DNA of 64,000 bases from Bradyrhizobium sp. Rc3b (lineage in GTDB: Bacteria; Pseudomonadota; Alphaproteobacteria; Rhizobiales; Xanthobacteraceae), in contig NZ_FOUS01000011.1 in the NCBI RefSeq assembly GCF_900114915.1, forward strand, positions 124,001-188,000, in the 5' to 3' direction. This document shows, piece after piece, positions 15,827 to 24,165 of the stretch; position 1 is the stretch's first letter, and the number at the start of each line of letters is the position of its first letter. The position numbers and the translations under genes are program-made. Under the pieces are notes generated by a model. It had not been told where the DNA came from. It saw nothing but the letters and a program-made list of their open reading frames with translations, and made no database searches.

Positions 15827-16645
15827 CTAGATCGCGCCGATCTCGGTAAGGCAGGCTTGCGTCAGTGTCATGCGCTCGCTGACGAGTCGCGGCTCCTTGC
15901 AATCCATGTTGAGCGCGAACACCGTGTGCGTCTCGCCCTTCTCGGCCCAGCCCACCATCCAGCCGAGCGATGGCTCGCCGCGCTCGGCGCCCAGCAGGCC
16001 GGATTTGGCGCGAATGACGCTGTCGCCGACCTTGGTCACCGGCAGGATGTCGGCGACCAGATCCTGGCTGCGCTTGCTGACCGGCAACGCGCGGCGCCGC
16101 AGCCGGTCGACGAAATCGATCTGCTCGACCGGGTCGATGCGCAAATTCCCGGTGAGCCAGAACTGGTCGATGCCGCCGCCGATGTCGCGATTGCCGTAGT
16201 CGAACTCGTCGACATATCTCTGCATGCGCTCCTGCCCGATCCGGCGCGCAATCTCCTGATAGACCGGCACTGCGCTGACCGCGATCGCGCTACGCAGCGT
16301 GTGATCCTTGTTCCAGGCCTCGATCGGACGCTTCACGCCATCCCAGGCAAACACGTCCTTGTCGGGGTGAGTGACGACGCCCGTCTCCAGCGCGATCAGC
16401 GAGTTCGGAATCTTGAAGGTCGAGGCCGGCAGCTTGCCCTCGCCGGAGCGCTCCTTGTCGCTGGCGACGACCAGATAGTCCTCCACCTTGTAGCCGACGA
16501 AGGTGCCTGATGTGCCGACGTCGGTGAAGCGCTTTGCGAGGCTATCGCGGATCTCGTTGCGCGGCGGCGCGACATGGGCGAGCGCGCGCGATGGCAGGAT
16601 GGCAGATGCGGCGAGAAGGCCGAGAGTGGAGCGGCGGGTGAGCAA
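15827..16645 (-). CDS. Class D (OXA-type) beta-lactamase
   Basis: A 272-residue periplasmic serine beta-lactamase. All class D motifs are present: STFK at 75-78 (nucleophile Ser75 and Lys78, the latter normally carboxylated), SAV at 124-126, YGN at 150-152, an omega-loop Trp in QFWLTG (163), and KSG at 214-216 in place of the commoner KTG. It hydrolyses the amide bond of beta-lactams by an acyl-enzyme route. The N-terminus MLTRRSTLGLLAASAILPSR carries an Arg-Arg pair, so Tat export is possible, though a Sec signal is not excluded. It appears monocistronic. No LysR-type regulator adjoins it. The hydrolysis spectrum cannot be predicted. Confidence 0.93.
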   Translation of the reverse strand: MLTRRSTLGLLAASAILPSRALAHVAPPRNEIRDSLAKRFTDVGTSGTFVGYKVEDYLVVASDKERSGEGKLPASTFKIPNSLIALETGVVTHPDKDVFAWDGVKRPIEAWNKDHTLRSAIAVSAVPVYQEIARRIGQERMQRYVDEFDYGNRDIGGGIDQFWLTGNLRIDPVEQIDFVDRLRRRALPVSKRSQDLVADILPVTKVGDSVIRAKSGLLGAERGEPSLGWMVGWAEKGETHTVFALNMDCKEPRLVSERMTLTQACLTEIGAI

Positions 16646-16721
16646 GATCGATGTCCGTCAAGCGATGAAAGTGATCGCGACCATGCCGCCGCTCCATGGT
16701 GAAACGATGACAGATCATGCT

Positions 16722-16985
16722 CTACCGCCCCCGGCCCGACAGCCGCAGCACGAACACCAGCACTTCGGCGACGGCCTTGTAAAGGTCCGGCGGGATCTCC
16801 TCGCCGAGCTCGACCTTGGACAGCGCGCCGGCCAAAACCTCGTTCTCCTCGATCGGGATGTCGTGAGCCCTGGCGATCTCGACGATCTTCTCGCCGATCG
16901 TGCCCTTGCCCTTGGCGACGACCACGGGCGCGTTGGTACCCTTTTCGTAATGCAGCGCGATGGCGAGCTTGGATGGGTCGCTCAT
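16722..16985 (-). CDS. FlhB C-terminal-domain-like protein (EscU/YscU/HrcU-type switch domain)
   Basis: An 87-residue cytosolic protein equivalent to the C-terminal substrate-specificity domain of FlhB/YscU. It matches the family strand (KLAIALHYEKGTNAPVVVAKG) and helix (IVEIARAHDIPIEEN). The autocleavage NPTH motif of true FlhB is not present. The start is coupled to the preceding gene by a 4-nt overlap. Such short FlhB-C paralogues can stand in for cleaved FlhB in flagellar export. Pairing with a FliK-like gene reproduces the FliK-FlhB interaction that sets hook length. Confidence 0.88.
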   Translation of the reverse strand: MSDPSKLAIALHYEKGTNAPVVVAKGKGTIGEKIVEIARAHDIPIEENEVLAGALSKVELGEEIPPDLYKAVAEVLVFVLRLSGRGR

Positions 16986-18583
16986 GTCGCCCGATCCAGG
17001 AAGTGGCCGGCGCGGGCCGCTGCCGGCTGCGGCGGCGTGCCCTCGCGGACCAGAATGTCGCCGGGCCTGAGCTCGGCCCGCGTCAGCGCCTGATTGAGCT
17101 CGCCGATGCCAGCGCGCAGCTGCTGCACCGTCGCCGGCCGCTCCGCCCACATCCGCACGAAAGTCATGTCGCCGTTCAGCGTGATCAGCGCGTGCACAGG
17201 GCCGGCCGGCTCGACGTTAAGCGAGAAGCGCGCGCGCCAGGCGCGCTTGGCGGCATCGGCGGATTCGCCAGCGCCATCGCGCGAAATCTCGAACTGTGCC
17301 ATCGCGGTGCCCTGCGGCGTTGCAAAGGGAATCTCGAAATTCCACTGCGGCATTGCCGGGTCGATGCGGTGGCCACTGGCGTTGGTGCGATCCGGGAGCG
17401 AAGCGACCTGCAACAATGTCTGCCGCGCGATGGCGGCATCGGTGTCGTCGAGCAGGCGATGCACGGTTGCGGACAGCGGCGTGTCCGGCACGAGCGAGGG
17501 CGAGGCAATCGCCTGCGGCGAGGGCAATGCACCACGGAACGGCGGTGGCGTCGCACGTGCGGCTGCTTCGAAGATGTGGCCGTCGGGCACGGCTTTGTTC
17601 GAGCCGGGCACGTTGCCGGTCAGGCGCGGCAGGTTTTTCGTGACCTCCTGCAGGAGGCTCGCGGCAAGCCCCGCGGACATGGTGCGCGGCATCGCGGCTT
17701 GCTGAGCGTTGCCGGCAACGTCCGCCAGCACCGCGGCCGCGAGATTGGCACTGCGCAATGTCTGCGCGATCTCGGGGCCGGAAGCGGACGCGGACTGCGC
17801 GGCCTCACCTGCGGCCTGAGCAGGCGCAGTGGCGACCTGCGGTGTCCCTGTCGTCGCAGCGGGAGTTGCAGCGCCCTGTGGCGCGGCGGTTTCGAGCGTG
17901 GTCAGCGTCTGGCGCAGCACCAGCAGCGCCGCCTTCAGGTCGGGCGTCGTGCCGGCGGGCGGCCTCGCGCCCGCGGCCAGCGAAGCCTCGAAAAACAAGC
18001 CGGATTTCTGGAACGCGGTTTCGACATCGGCGCCATCGAGCCCGGGACTGAGCGGCGTCTGCTGCGCCAGCACGTCCAGCACGGCCTGCTTCAAGCCCGC
18101 AGGCAGATCGCTGCCGGTGACGACGGATGCCAGATTGGCGAACAGTGGCGCCTGGCTGCCTTGTTTTGTGGCGGCCTCGGCCGAGGCCGCGGTGACGGCG
18201 ACCTGCTCCAATGGCGTCAGCGTGTTGCGTGTCGCGGCTGCGGATGGCGCCAGCGGCGGGCTTTCCACGAGCGAAGCCGCACGCGGCGTCAGCGTGATCT
18301 GATCGGCAGTGGCCTCGCCTGCCCCGTTCATCACGGCGAGCCTGATCGTGCCGTCGTTCTGCGAGACCGCCAGCTGGAGATTCTGCCCCGGCGTCAGCGC
18401 CACCTCCGACATCACGTCCATCGAAAGGTTGGCGATCGCGATCCGCACCAGATTGTTGGCCATCACGCTGACGACCCTGGCATCGACGACGCTGCCGGCC
18501 TGCAGCACGAGGTCGGGCGTCGTCGCATCAGCAACGGGGCTGGCGGCACTGACGGGGAGGATGGAAGTGACCGGCGTCGGCAT
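16982..18583 (-). CDS. FliK-like flagellar hook-length control protein
   Basis: A 533-residue protein rich in Ala, Thr, Pro and Gln across its first 400 residues, a typical unfolded ruler region. A conserved C-terminal domain (about 425-520: WNFEIPFATPQGTAMAQFEI, RFSLNVEPAGPVHALI, LRAGIGELNQAL) matches the hook-length control domain. FliK is secreted by the flagellar export apparatus and, through FlhB, switches substrate specificity. No other flagellar gene is visible. The start is uncertain: ATG at 18583, or GTG at 18610 adding nine residues. Its stop overlaps the FlhB-C-like start by 4 nt. Confidence 0.82.
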   Translation of the reverse strand: MPTPVTSILPVSAASPVADATTPDLVLQAGSVVDARVVSVMANNLVRIAIANLSMDVMSEVALTPGQNLQLAVSQNDGTIRLAVMNGAGEATADQITLTPRAASLVESPPLAPSAAATRNTLTPLEQVAVTAASAEAATKQGSQAPLFANLASVVTGSDLPAGLKQAVLDVLAQQTPLSPGLDGADVETAFQKSGLFFEASLAAGARPPAGTTPDLKAALLVLRQTLTTLETAAPQGAATPAATTGTPQVATAPAQAAGEAAQSASASGPEIAQTLRSANLAAAVLADVAGNAQQAAMPRTMSAGLAASLLQEVTKNLPRLTGNVPGSNKAVPDGHIFEAAARATPPPFRGALPSPQAIASPSLVPDTPLSATVHRLLDDTDAAIARQTLLQVASLPDRTNASGHRIDPAMPQWNFEIPFATPQGTAMAQFEISRDGAGESADAAKRAWRARFSLNVEPAGPVHALITLNGDMTFVRMWAERPATVQQLRAGIGELNQALTRAELRPGDILVREGTPPQPAAARAGHFLDRAT

Positions 18584-18639
18584 CTCAGGGGCCCATGGAG
18601 CGCTGGCCACACCCTAAGGCCACCGTCGTAAACCTCTCG

Positions 18640-19434
18640 TTAAGGACCTTCGGCTGCGGACGCCTTTGCCGCCGCCAGAACCGCCACGGCGGCCTCGAAA
18701 TCCCTGAGACGGGTGGCCCGGCGGCTGGCGGCCTCCTCGTCCGCGCCCCATTGGTCGATGTTCCAGTCCTCATCGACATGGGCGGCGGCCCAGACCTGGC
18801 CGGCGTCGCGCACGCCATGAGCCAGCGCCAGCGCCAGCAGCGCCGAGCCGGTCAGGGTCGTCACCACGTGGAGTGCGGCGACCGACCAGGCGTCGCCCGG
18901 CAGCGCGGCGCGCGCGGCCTCGACCGCCTCGTCGGGCTGCTTCACATGCATGACGCCCTCGGACAGGATGAAATGCGCGCCCAGCGTCTCCGCGGCCCAG
19001 AACAGCACGGGATCCCAATGCGCGGCCTCGCGGGCGACCAGCCCTTCGGGATGGCCGGCACGATAGAACAGCAAGTCGGACTCGAAATATTTCGCGAGGT
19101 CGTCGCTGACCAGTTCGACGCGGTCGACAACGCCCTCGACCACGCTGTTGGCGATCCGCGTCAGCGGCATGGTCATGGGGTCGATGCTCTCGCCCTGAGC
19201 CGCCCATTCCGCGGCCACGGCATCGGCGAGCGCGCGCGACGGAATCACCACCTGGCGGCCGGAGGGCGTGCGGATCGGCTTGCCGTCGAGCGTGATGGCG
19301 AAACCGCCTTCGGCTTCGGTCGCGCTCGCCTCCTTGTAGAAGCGCTTGCGCTGCGGCGGGCGCGCGGACGCGCGCGCCGATTCCCGCGGGTCAGGCGGGG
19401 GTTGCCCTGCTGCTTCTTCGAACAATTCGCGCAT
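18640..19434 (-). CDS. ATP12 family chaperone (F1-ATPase assembly factor)
   Basis: A 264-residue homologue of mitochondrial Atp12, which binds the F1 alpha subunit during F1-ATPase assembly. Family marks include KRFYKEASATEAEGGFAITL, the LDGKPIRTPSG strand, and the conserved WDPVLFWAAETLGA and WSVAALHVVTTLTGSALLAL segments. The N-terminal 25 residues are Pro/Arg-rich. The protein is typical of alphaproteobacteria and mitochondria. It is in a minus-strand run following the RluA and RarA genes, but a small secreted-protein gene intervenes, so operon membership is uncertain. Confidence 0.92.
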   Translation of the reverse strand: MRELFEEAAGQPPPDPRESARASARPPQRKRFYKEASATEAEGGFAITLDGKPIRTPSGRQVVIPSRALADAVAAEWAAQGESIDPMTMPLTRIANSVVEGVVDRVELVSDDLAKYFESDLLFYRAGHPEGLVAREAAHWDPVLFWAAETLGAHFILSEGVMHVKQPDEAVEAARAALPGDAWSVAALHVVTTLTGSALLALALAHGVRDAGQVWAAAHVDEDWNIDQWGADEEAASRRATRLRDFEAAVAVLAAAKASAAEGP

Positions 19435-19504
19435 CGTTTTTTCGGTCCCTGTCGTCGGTCAGATTATCTGTCTCGTCATGGCTTCGCCACGACCATGAGT
19501 GCTG

Positions 19505-19804
19505 CTAGTTCGCGCAAGCGCGTGAGTAAGTGCCGCGATCGGCTGGGCCCAGTCCCGCAGCTGCGGCGGCGTCGAGGCACTTTGTGACGCGATCGCTGAA
19601 CGAGTTACGCGGAAGCGGCTGGTAGTTGTAGCGCGGCGGCGCGTCGACTTGCGGAACCTGCGGCACCTCGATCTTCGGCGGCGGTGGCGGCTGAGGCAGC
19701 GGTGGGGCGAGCCGTGAAGCGTCCGGCAGCACGTATTGCGCGTGGGCGGCCTGCCCCACACATAGCGCGGCCAACAGCACAAGATAGATCGAGAGCCGTG
19801 TCAT
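19505..19804 (-). CDS. Small secreted proline-rich hypothetical protein
   Basis: A 99-residue exported protein. The signal peptide (MTRLSIYLVLLAALCVGQAA, cleavage near AHA-Q) is followed by a Pro-rich segment (PLPQPPPPPKIEVPQVPQVD) and a C-terminal part with two cysteines (RVTKCLDAAAAAGLGPADR... ending SRACAN). The two Cys residues could form a disulfide in the periplasm. No domain is recognised. It lies between the RluA-type synthase and ATP12 genes on the same strand, 40 bp downstream of the former. Confidence 0.78.
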   Translation of the reverse strand: MTRLSIYLVLLAALCVGQAAHAQYVLPDASRLAPPLPQPPPPPKIEVPQVPQVDAPPRYNYQPLPRNSFSDRVTKCLDAAAAAGLGPADRGTYSRACAN

Positions 19805-19844
19805 GGAGGATATGTCGTGGGTCTACCACCCCCGTTCAACCCGG

Positions 19845-21062
19845 CTATTCTTCAGGCGCGTTCTCGATTGGATCAAACCGGCTTGCATCCAGCCCGAGCA
19901 GATTCCACGACTGCTGCATGTGCGGCGGCAATGGCGCGGTGGCGTCGATCACGCCGCCGCGCGGATGCGGAATGACGATGCGGCGCGCCAGCAGATGCAG
20001 CCGGTTTTGCAGGCCGCCCGGCAGCTGCCAGTTCTCGATGTTGAAATATTTGGAATCGCCGACGATGGGATGGCCGATATGCTCCATGTGGGCGCGCAGC
20101 TGATGGGTGCGTCCCGTCACCGGCTTCAGCGACACCCAGGTCAGCTTGTTGCCGGCGGTCTCGACCACCGCGTAATATGTCACCGCGTGGCTGGCGCCCT
20201 CGTCGCCATGCTGGGCGATGCGCATGATGGTGTCGTCCTCGCTCTCCTCCTTGGCGAGGAAGGTCGAGATGCGGCCCTGCTTCGGCTTCGGCAGGCCCGG
20301 CACCAGCGCCCAATAGACTTTTCGCGCCGAACGTGAGCGGAACGCGCCGGTCAGATGCGAAGCGGCAAACCGCGTCTTGGCGACCAGCAGACAGCCTGAC
20401 GTCTCCCGGTCGATACGATGCACCAGGCGTGGCTTCTGGCCCTTGGAATCGCGCATCACCTCCAGCATCTGGTCGATGTGCCGCGTCATGCCCGAGCCGC
20501 CCTGCACGGCAAGGCCGGCCGGCTTGTTCAGGACGAGGACGTCGTCGTCCTCAAAGATCGTCATCTCCTTCAGCGCCTTGAGGGTCTTCTGGGCAGCTTC
20601 CGAGAGCTCGCCGACGCCCTTCGGCGTGTCGAGCTTGAGCGGCGGAATGCGGACGCTCTGGCCCTCCTCCAGGCGGTCCTTGCTGTCGACGCGCTTGCCG
20701 TCGACGCGCAGCTCGCCTTTGCGGACGACACGCTGGATGTGGGAGAACGACAGGCCGGGAAAGCGCGCCTCGAGGAAACGATCGACGCGCATGTTGTTCT
20801 CGTCGGCGGTCACCTTGACGGTCTGCACCTTGGTCGGCAGCAGCGCCTCGACGGGCTTTTCGGGCGCGGCCCTTTCCAGCTCGGCTTTCGGCGCGCGCCG
20901 CTCGGCGCGCTCGCCGGCAAAGCGCGGCGGCTTGCTGCCGCCGGGCTTGCCACCCGGCCGCGGTCCAGCCTTAGACGCGCTACGCGCCTTGAACGGGCGG
21001 GATTCCTTGCGCTCGTCGCGCGAGCGGGGCTTTGGATCGGTTCTTTTGATGCGGCGGCTCAT
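19845..21062 (-). CDS. RluA family pseudouridine synthase with basic N-terminal extension
   Basis: A 405-residue RNA pseudouridine synthase. An S4 RNA-binding domain (about 90-140: MRVDRFLEARFPGLSFSHIQ, GELRVDGKRV) precedes the catalytic domain with HRIDRETSG at 215-223. Asp218 is the nucleophile that attacks uridine. Length and motif place it with RluC/RluD-type enzymes acting on 23S rRNA. The first 80 residues form a Lys/Arg/Pro-rich extension not needed for catalysis and probably unstructured. The start at MSRRIKRTDP is chosen over an in-frame codon 36 nt upstream. It is 52 nt downstream of rarA, probably in the same operon. Confidence 0.9.
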   Translation of the reverse strand: MSRRIKRTDPKPRSRDERKESRPFKARSASKAGPRPGGKPGGSKPPRFAGERAERRAPKAELERAAPEKPVEALLPTKVQTVKVTADENNMRVDRFLEARFPGLSFSHIQRVVRKGELRVDGKRVDSKDRLEEGQSVRIPPLKLDTPKGVGELSEAAQKTLKALKEMTIFEDDDVLVLNKPAGLAVQGGSGMTRHIDQMLEVMRDSKGQKPRLVHRIDRETSGCLLVAKTRFAASHLTGAFRSRSARKVYWALVPGLPKPKQGRISTFLAKEESEDDTIMRIAQHGDEGASHAVTYYAVVETAGNKLTWVSLKPVTGRTHQLRAHMEHIGHPIVGDSKYFNIENWQLPGGLQNRLHLLARRIVIPHPRGGVIDATAPLPPHMQQSWNLLGLDASRFDPIENAPEE

Positions 21063-21114
21063 GGTTGCCTGCGTACCCCAAAAGCCGGGTCCCGTCACGG
21101 CGAAATGGCCGTTT

Positions 21115-22449
21115 TTAGCGCGGGCCGCCCCGCTCCTTCCTCAGCTTGGCCCAATAATCCAGCCGCTTCCTGATCTCCCGCTCGAAGCCGCGCTCGGGCG
21201 GGTCGTAGAACGTTTGGCGGCCCAGGGCTTCCGGGAAGTAGTCCTGCCCGGAGAAGGCGTCGGGGGCGTCGTGGTCGTATTCGTAAGATGCGCCGTAGCC
21301 TTCGGACTTCATCAGCTTGGTCGGCGAATTGAGGATGTGCTTTGGCGGCAGCAGCGAGCCGGCCTGCTTGGCGACCTGCATCGCCGTGCCGAAGGCGGTG
21401 TAGACCGCATTCGATTTCGGCGCGGTGGCGAGATAGACGACGGCCTGCGCGATTGCGAGCTCGCCTTCGGGATGGCCGAGGAAATCGAACGCGTCCTTGG
21501 CCGCATTGGCGATGACGAGCGCTTGCGGATCGGCAAGGCCGATGTCCTCCACCGCCATCCGCACGACGCGGCGGGCCAGGAACAGCGGGTCCTCACCGGC
21601 ATCGAGCATGCGCGCGAGGTAATACAGCGCGGCGTCGGGATCGGAGCCGCGCACCGACTTATGCAGCGCCGAGATCAAATTGTAATGGCCGTCGGCCGAT
21701 TTGTCGTAGATCGGCGCGCGGCGCTGCAAAATCTCCTGCAACTGCGCGGCATTGAAGATCTCGTCCGCCCGCGCCGAACGCCAGGCCTCTTCGGCGAGCG
21801 TCAGCGAGGCGCGGCCATCGCCATCGGCCATGCGCACCAGCACCGCGCGCGCTTCCGCATCGAGCGGCAGCTTGCGACCTTCGACCTCCTCGGCATGCGC
21901 AAACAGTTTTTCGATCGCGGCGGCATCGAGCGAGCGAAACACCAAGACGCGCGCACGAGAGAGCAACGCCGCGTTGAGCTCGAAGGACGGATTCTCCGTG
22001 GTGGCGCCGACCATCACCACGGTGCCGTCTTCCATCACGGGCAGAAACGAATCCTGCTGGGCGCGGTTGAAGCGATGCACCTCGTCGACGAACAGCAGCG
22101 TGCCCTTGCCCATCTCGCGGCGGGCGCGCGCGGCGTCGAAAGCTTTCTTCAGGTCGGCGACGCCGGAGAACACCGCGGAGATCTGCTCGAAATGCAGGTC
22201 GGTCGCATCCGCCAGCAGCCGCGCCACCGTGGTCTTGCCGGTGCCGGGCGGGCCCCAGAACACCAGCGATCCCAGCGTGCGCGTCTCCAGCATGCGCGTC
22301 AGCGCCCCGTCGGGACCGAGGATGTGGTCCTGGCCCACGACCTCCGACAGCGCGCGCGGGCGCAACCGGTCCGGCAGCGGATGCGGAGCGTCGTGGTCGA
22401 GCCCCGCCGCGGCAAAGAGCGTTGGCGTTTGTGGTCGCTTCGGACTCAT
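21115..22449 (-). CDS. rarA: Replication-associated recombination protein A (AAA+ ATPase)
   Basis: A 444-residue AAA+ clamp-loader-like ATPase of the RarA/MgsA/WRNIP1 family that acts at stalled replication forks. Walker A is GPPGTGKT (66-73) and Walker B is LLFVDEVHRF (Asp123/Glu124). Sensor-1 is in GATTENPSFE, and the C-terminal tetramerisation region carries HILNSPTKLMK. Its ATG overlaps the Deg-type protease stop by 4 nt, so translation is coupled. That pairing of an envelope protease with a replication ATPase is probably organisational rather than functional. Confidence 0.94.
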   Translation of the reverse strand: MSPKRPQTPTLFAAAGLDHDAPHPLPDRLRPRALSEVVGQDHILGPDGALTRMLETRTLGSLVFWGPPGTGKTTVARLLADATDLHFEQISAVFSGVADLKKAFDAARARREMGKGTLLFVDEVHRFNRAQQDSFLPVMEDGTVVMVGATTENPSFELNAALLSRARVLVFRSLDAAAIEKLFAHAEEVEGRKLPLDAEARAVLVRMADGDGRASLTLAEEAWRSARADEIFNAAQLQEILQRRAPIYDKSADGHYNLISALHKSVRGSDPDAALYYLARMLDAGEDPLFLARRVVRMAVEDIGLADPQALVIANAAKDAFDFLGHPEGELAIAQAVVYLATAPKSNAVYTAFGTAMQVAKQAGSLLPPKHILNSPTKLMKSEGYGASYEYDHDAPDAFSGQDYFPEALGRQTFYDPPERGFEREIRKRLDYWAKLRKERGGPR

Positions 22450-23852
22450 CCGCCCAGCGTGACGTTGATCTGCTGGCCGCCGCGCACCAGCGTGATACGC
22501 CAGATCCGCGGGCGCTCTCCGGCCGCCTTTTCGAGGTCGCCGGTCCTGCTGATCTTCTGGTTGTTGACCGCCAGAATGATATCGCCCTTCTGGAAGCCGA
22601 CATTTGCGGCCGCACTGTCGCCGCCGAGATCGGTGATCACGACACCCTCGGTGTCGGCGTCAAGATGTAGCTCGTCGGCGACCGCCGGCGTGATGGTCGA
22701 GACCTTCGCGCCCTGGAACGGCGAACGCGCGGTGACGACGAGCTCGTTACGTCCCGTATCGGGCGCGGTCTCCAGCGCCACCGTCAGCTTGAGCGGCTTG
22801 CCGCTGCGCTGCACGTCGATCTGCGCGCTGCCGCCGAGCGGACGAGTGGCGAAGCGATAGTCGAAGGCGTTGGGATCATCCACGGTCTGGCCATCGATCC
22901 CAGTGATGAGATCGGAGGACTTCAGGCCGGCCTTCGCGGCGGGGCCGTTCGACACCACGCTCGCGACCAGCGCGCCGGTCGGCGAACGCAGGCCGAGGCT
23001 CTCGGCGATCTCGGGCGTCACCGCCTGCAATTTTGCCCCGAGCCAGGGACGCTTCACCGCCTTGCCGCCGCTCTTGGCGGAGGCGACGACGACACGCACC
23101 ATGTTGGCAGGGATCGCGAAACCGATGCCTTGCGAGCCGCCGGAGCGCGAATAGATCGCGGTGTTGATGCCCGCGAGCTTGCCGGCCATGTCGACCAGCG
23201 CGCCGCCGGAATTACCGGGATTGATCGCCGCATCGGTCTGGATGAAGAACTGATAGTCGGTGATGCCGACCTGCGTGCGCGCCAGCGCCGAGATGATGCC
23301 GTGAGTCACGGTCTGGCCGACGCCGAAGGGATTGCCGATCGCGAGCACGACGTCGCCGACCAGCAATTCGTCGGAATTGGTGAAATCGAGGGTCGGGAAT
23401 TTCTCCTTGGTGTCCTTCAGGCGCAGCACGGCAAGATCGGTGCGCGTATCTTTCAGCAGGATCTCCGCCTCGAACTCGCGCTTGTCCGACAGCGACACCT
23501 TCACCTGGTCCGCGCCCTCGATGACGTGGACGTTGGTGACGACGAGGCCGGACGCATCGACGATGACGCCGGAGCCGAGCGAGCGCTGCATCTGCTCGGG
23601 CTGTTGGCCCGGCACGCCGAAGAAGCGGCGGAAGATCGGATCGTCCAGCAGCGGGTTGCGGTTCTGCACCACCTTGGCGGCATAGACGTTGACCACGGCC
23701 GGCTGCACCCGCTGCACGATCGGCGCATAGGACAGCCGCAGCTCGGCCGGCGATGACGGGACCCGACGGTCCTGCGCAGCAGCCGGGTTGAAGTGGGCGG
23801 AAAAGCCTATGCACAATGCCGTGACGACGGCGGTCCGGATCGATCGAAACAT
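22446..23852 (-). CDS. Deg/HtrA-type periplasmic serine protease
   Basis: A 468-residue periplasmic protease-chaperone. A signal peptide (MFRSIRTAVVTALCIGFSAH, cleavage near AAA-Q) precedes a trypsin-like domain with His109 (TNVHVIEG), Asp139 (TRTDLAVL) and Ser215 (NPGNSGGAL). Two PDZ domains follow (about 265-355 and 375-465; GLKSSDLITGIDGQ and GFQKGDIILAVNNQ). DegP, DegQ and similar Do-type enzymes degrade or refold damaged envelope proteins. The start at MFRSIR is chosen because it begins the signal peptide and follows AGAGGTAGGA; a 54-codon upstream extension is not protein-like. It is the first gene of a run with rarA and the RluA synthase. Confidence 0.92.
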   Translation of the reverse strand: MFRSIRTAVVTALCIGFSAHFNPAAAQDRRVPSSPAELRLSYAPIVQRVQPAVVNVYAAKVVQNRNPLLDDPIFRRFFGVPGQQPEQMQRSLGSGVIVDASGLVVTNVHVIEGADQVKVSLSDKREFEAEILLKDTRTDLAVLRLKDTKEKFPTLDFTNSDELLVGDVVLAIGNPFGVGQTVTHGIISALARTQVGITDYQFFIQTDAAINPGNSGGALVDMAGKLAGINTAIYSRSGGSQGIGFAIPANMVRVVVASAKSGGKAVKRPWLGAKLQAVTPEIAESLGLRSPTGALVASVVSNGPAAKAGLKSSDLITGIDGQTVDDPNAFDYRFATRPLGGSAQIDVQRSGKPLKLTVALETAPDTGRNELVVTARSPFQGAKVSTITPAVADELHLDADTEGVVITDLGGDSAAANVGFQKGDIILAVNNQKISRTGDLEKAAGERPRIWRITLVRGGQQINVTLGG

Positions 23853-24165
23853 TCCTACCTCTTGGAAAAGACGCCGGAATATAGGCGCGTTCGTCCCCCA
23901 ATAGAAGGGCGCCGGGCGGCAATATTCGGCCTCGGTCTGACGTCTACGGCCTGCAAGCCAAGCGTGCGGAACGGCGATTTGTCTTGCCTCGTGGATTGGC
24001 ATGACACGCATCATCTTGCATCCTTGCTCGCGGTGGATTCGGTTGCGGCGAATTTACATCACCGGGAACCAGGCAACCGATGCGCGTCGTCGCGGGGCAG
24101 TCATCAATCGTTCCTAGCCTCACCGCCTACGACTTGGGGAATTGGTCAAACCATGGAGTCATGAC
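23853..24165. other. Intergenic region between divergent protease and porin genes
   Basis: This 313-bp region must hold both promoters, but no clear -35/-10 pair can be assigned on either strand. The open frame continuing the protease upstream (to 24014) lacks protein-like character. No RNA gene or repeat was seen. Confidence 0.5.

Noticed and set aside
23853..24014. N-terminal extension of the Deg-type protease to 24014
   Set aside because: The internal ATG at 23852 begins a standard signal peptide, which would be buried by the extension.
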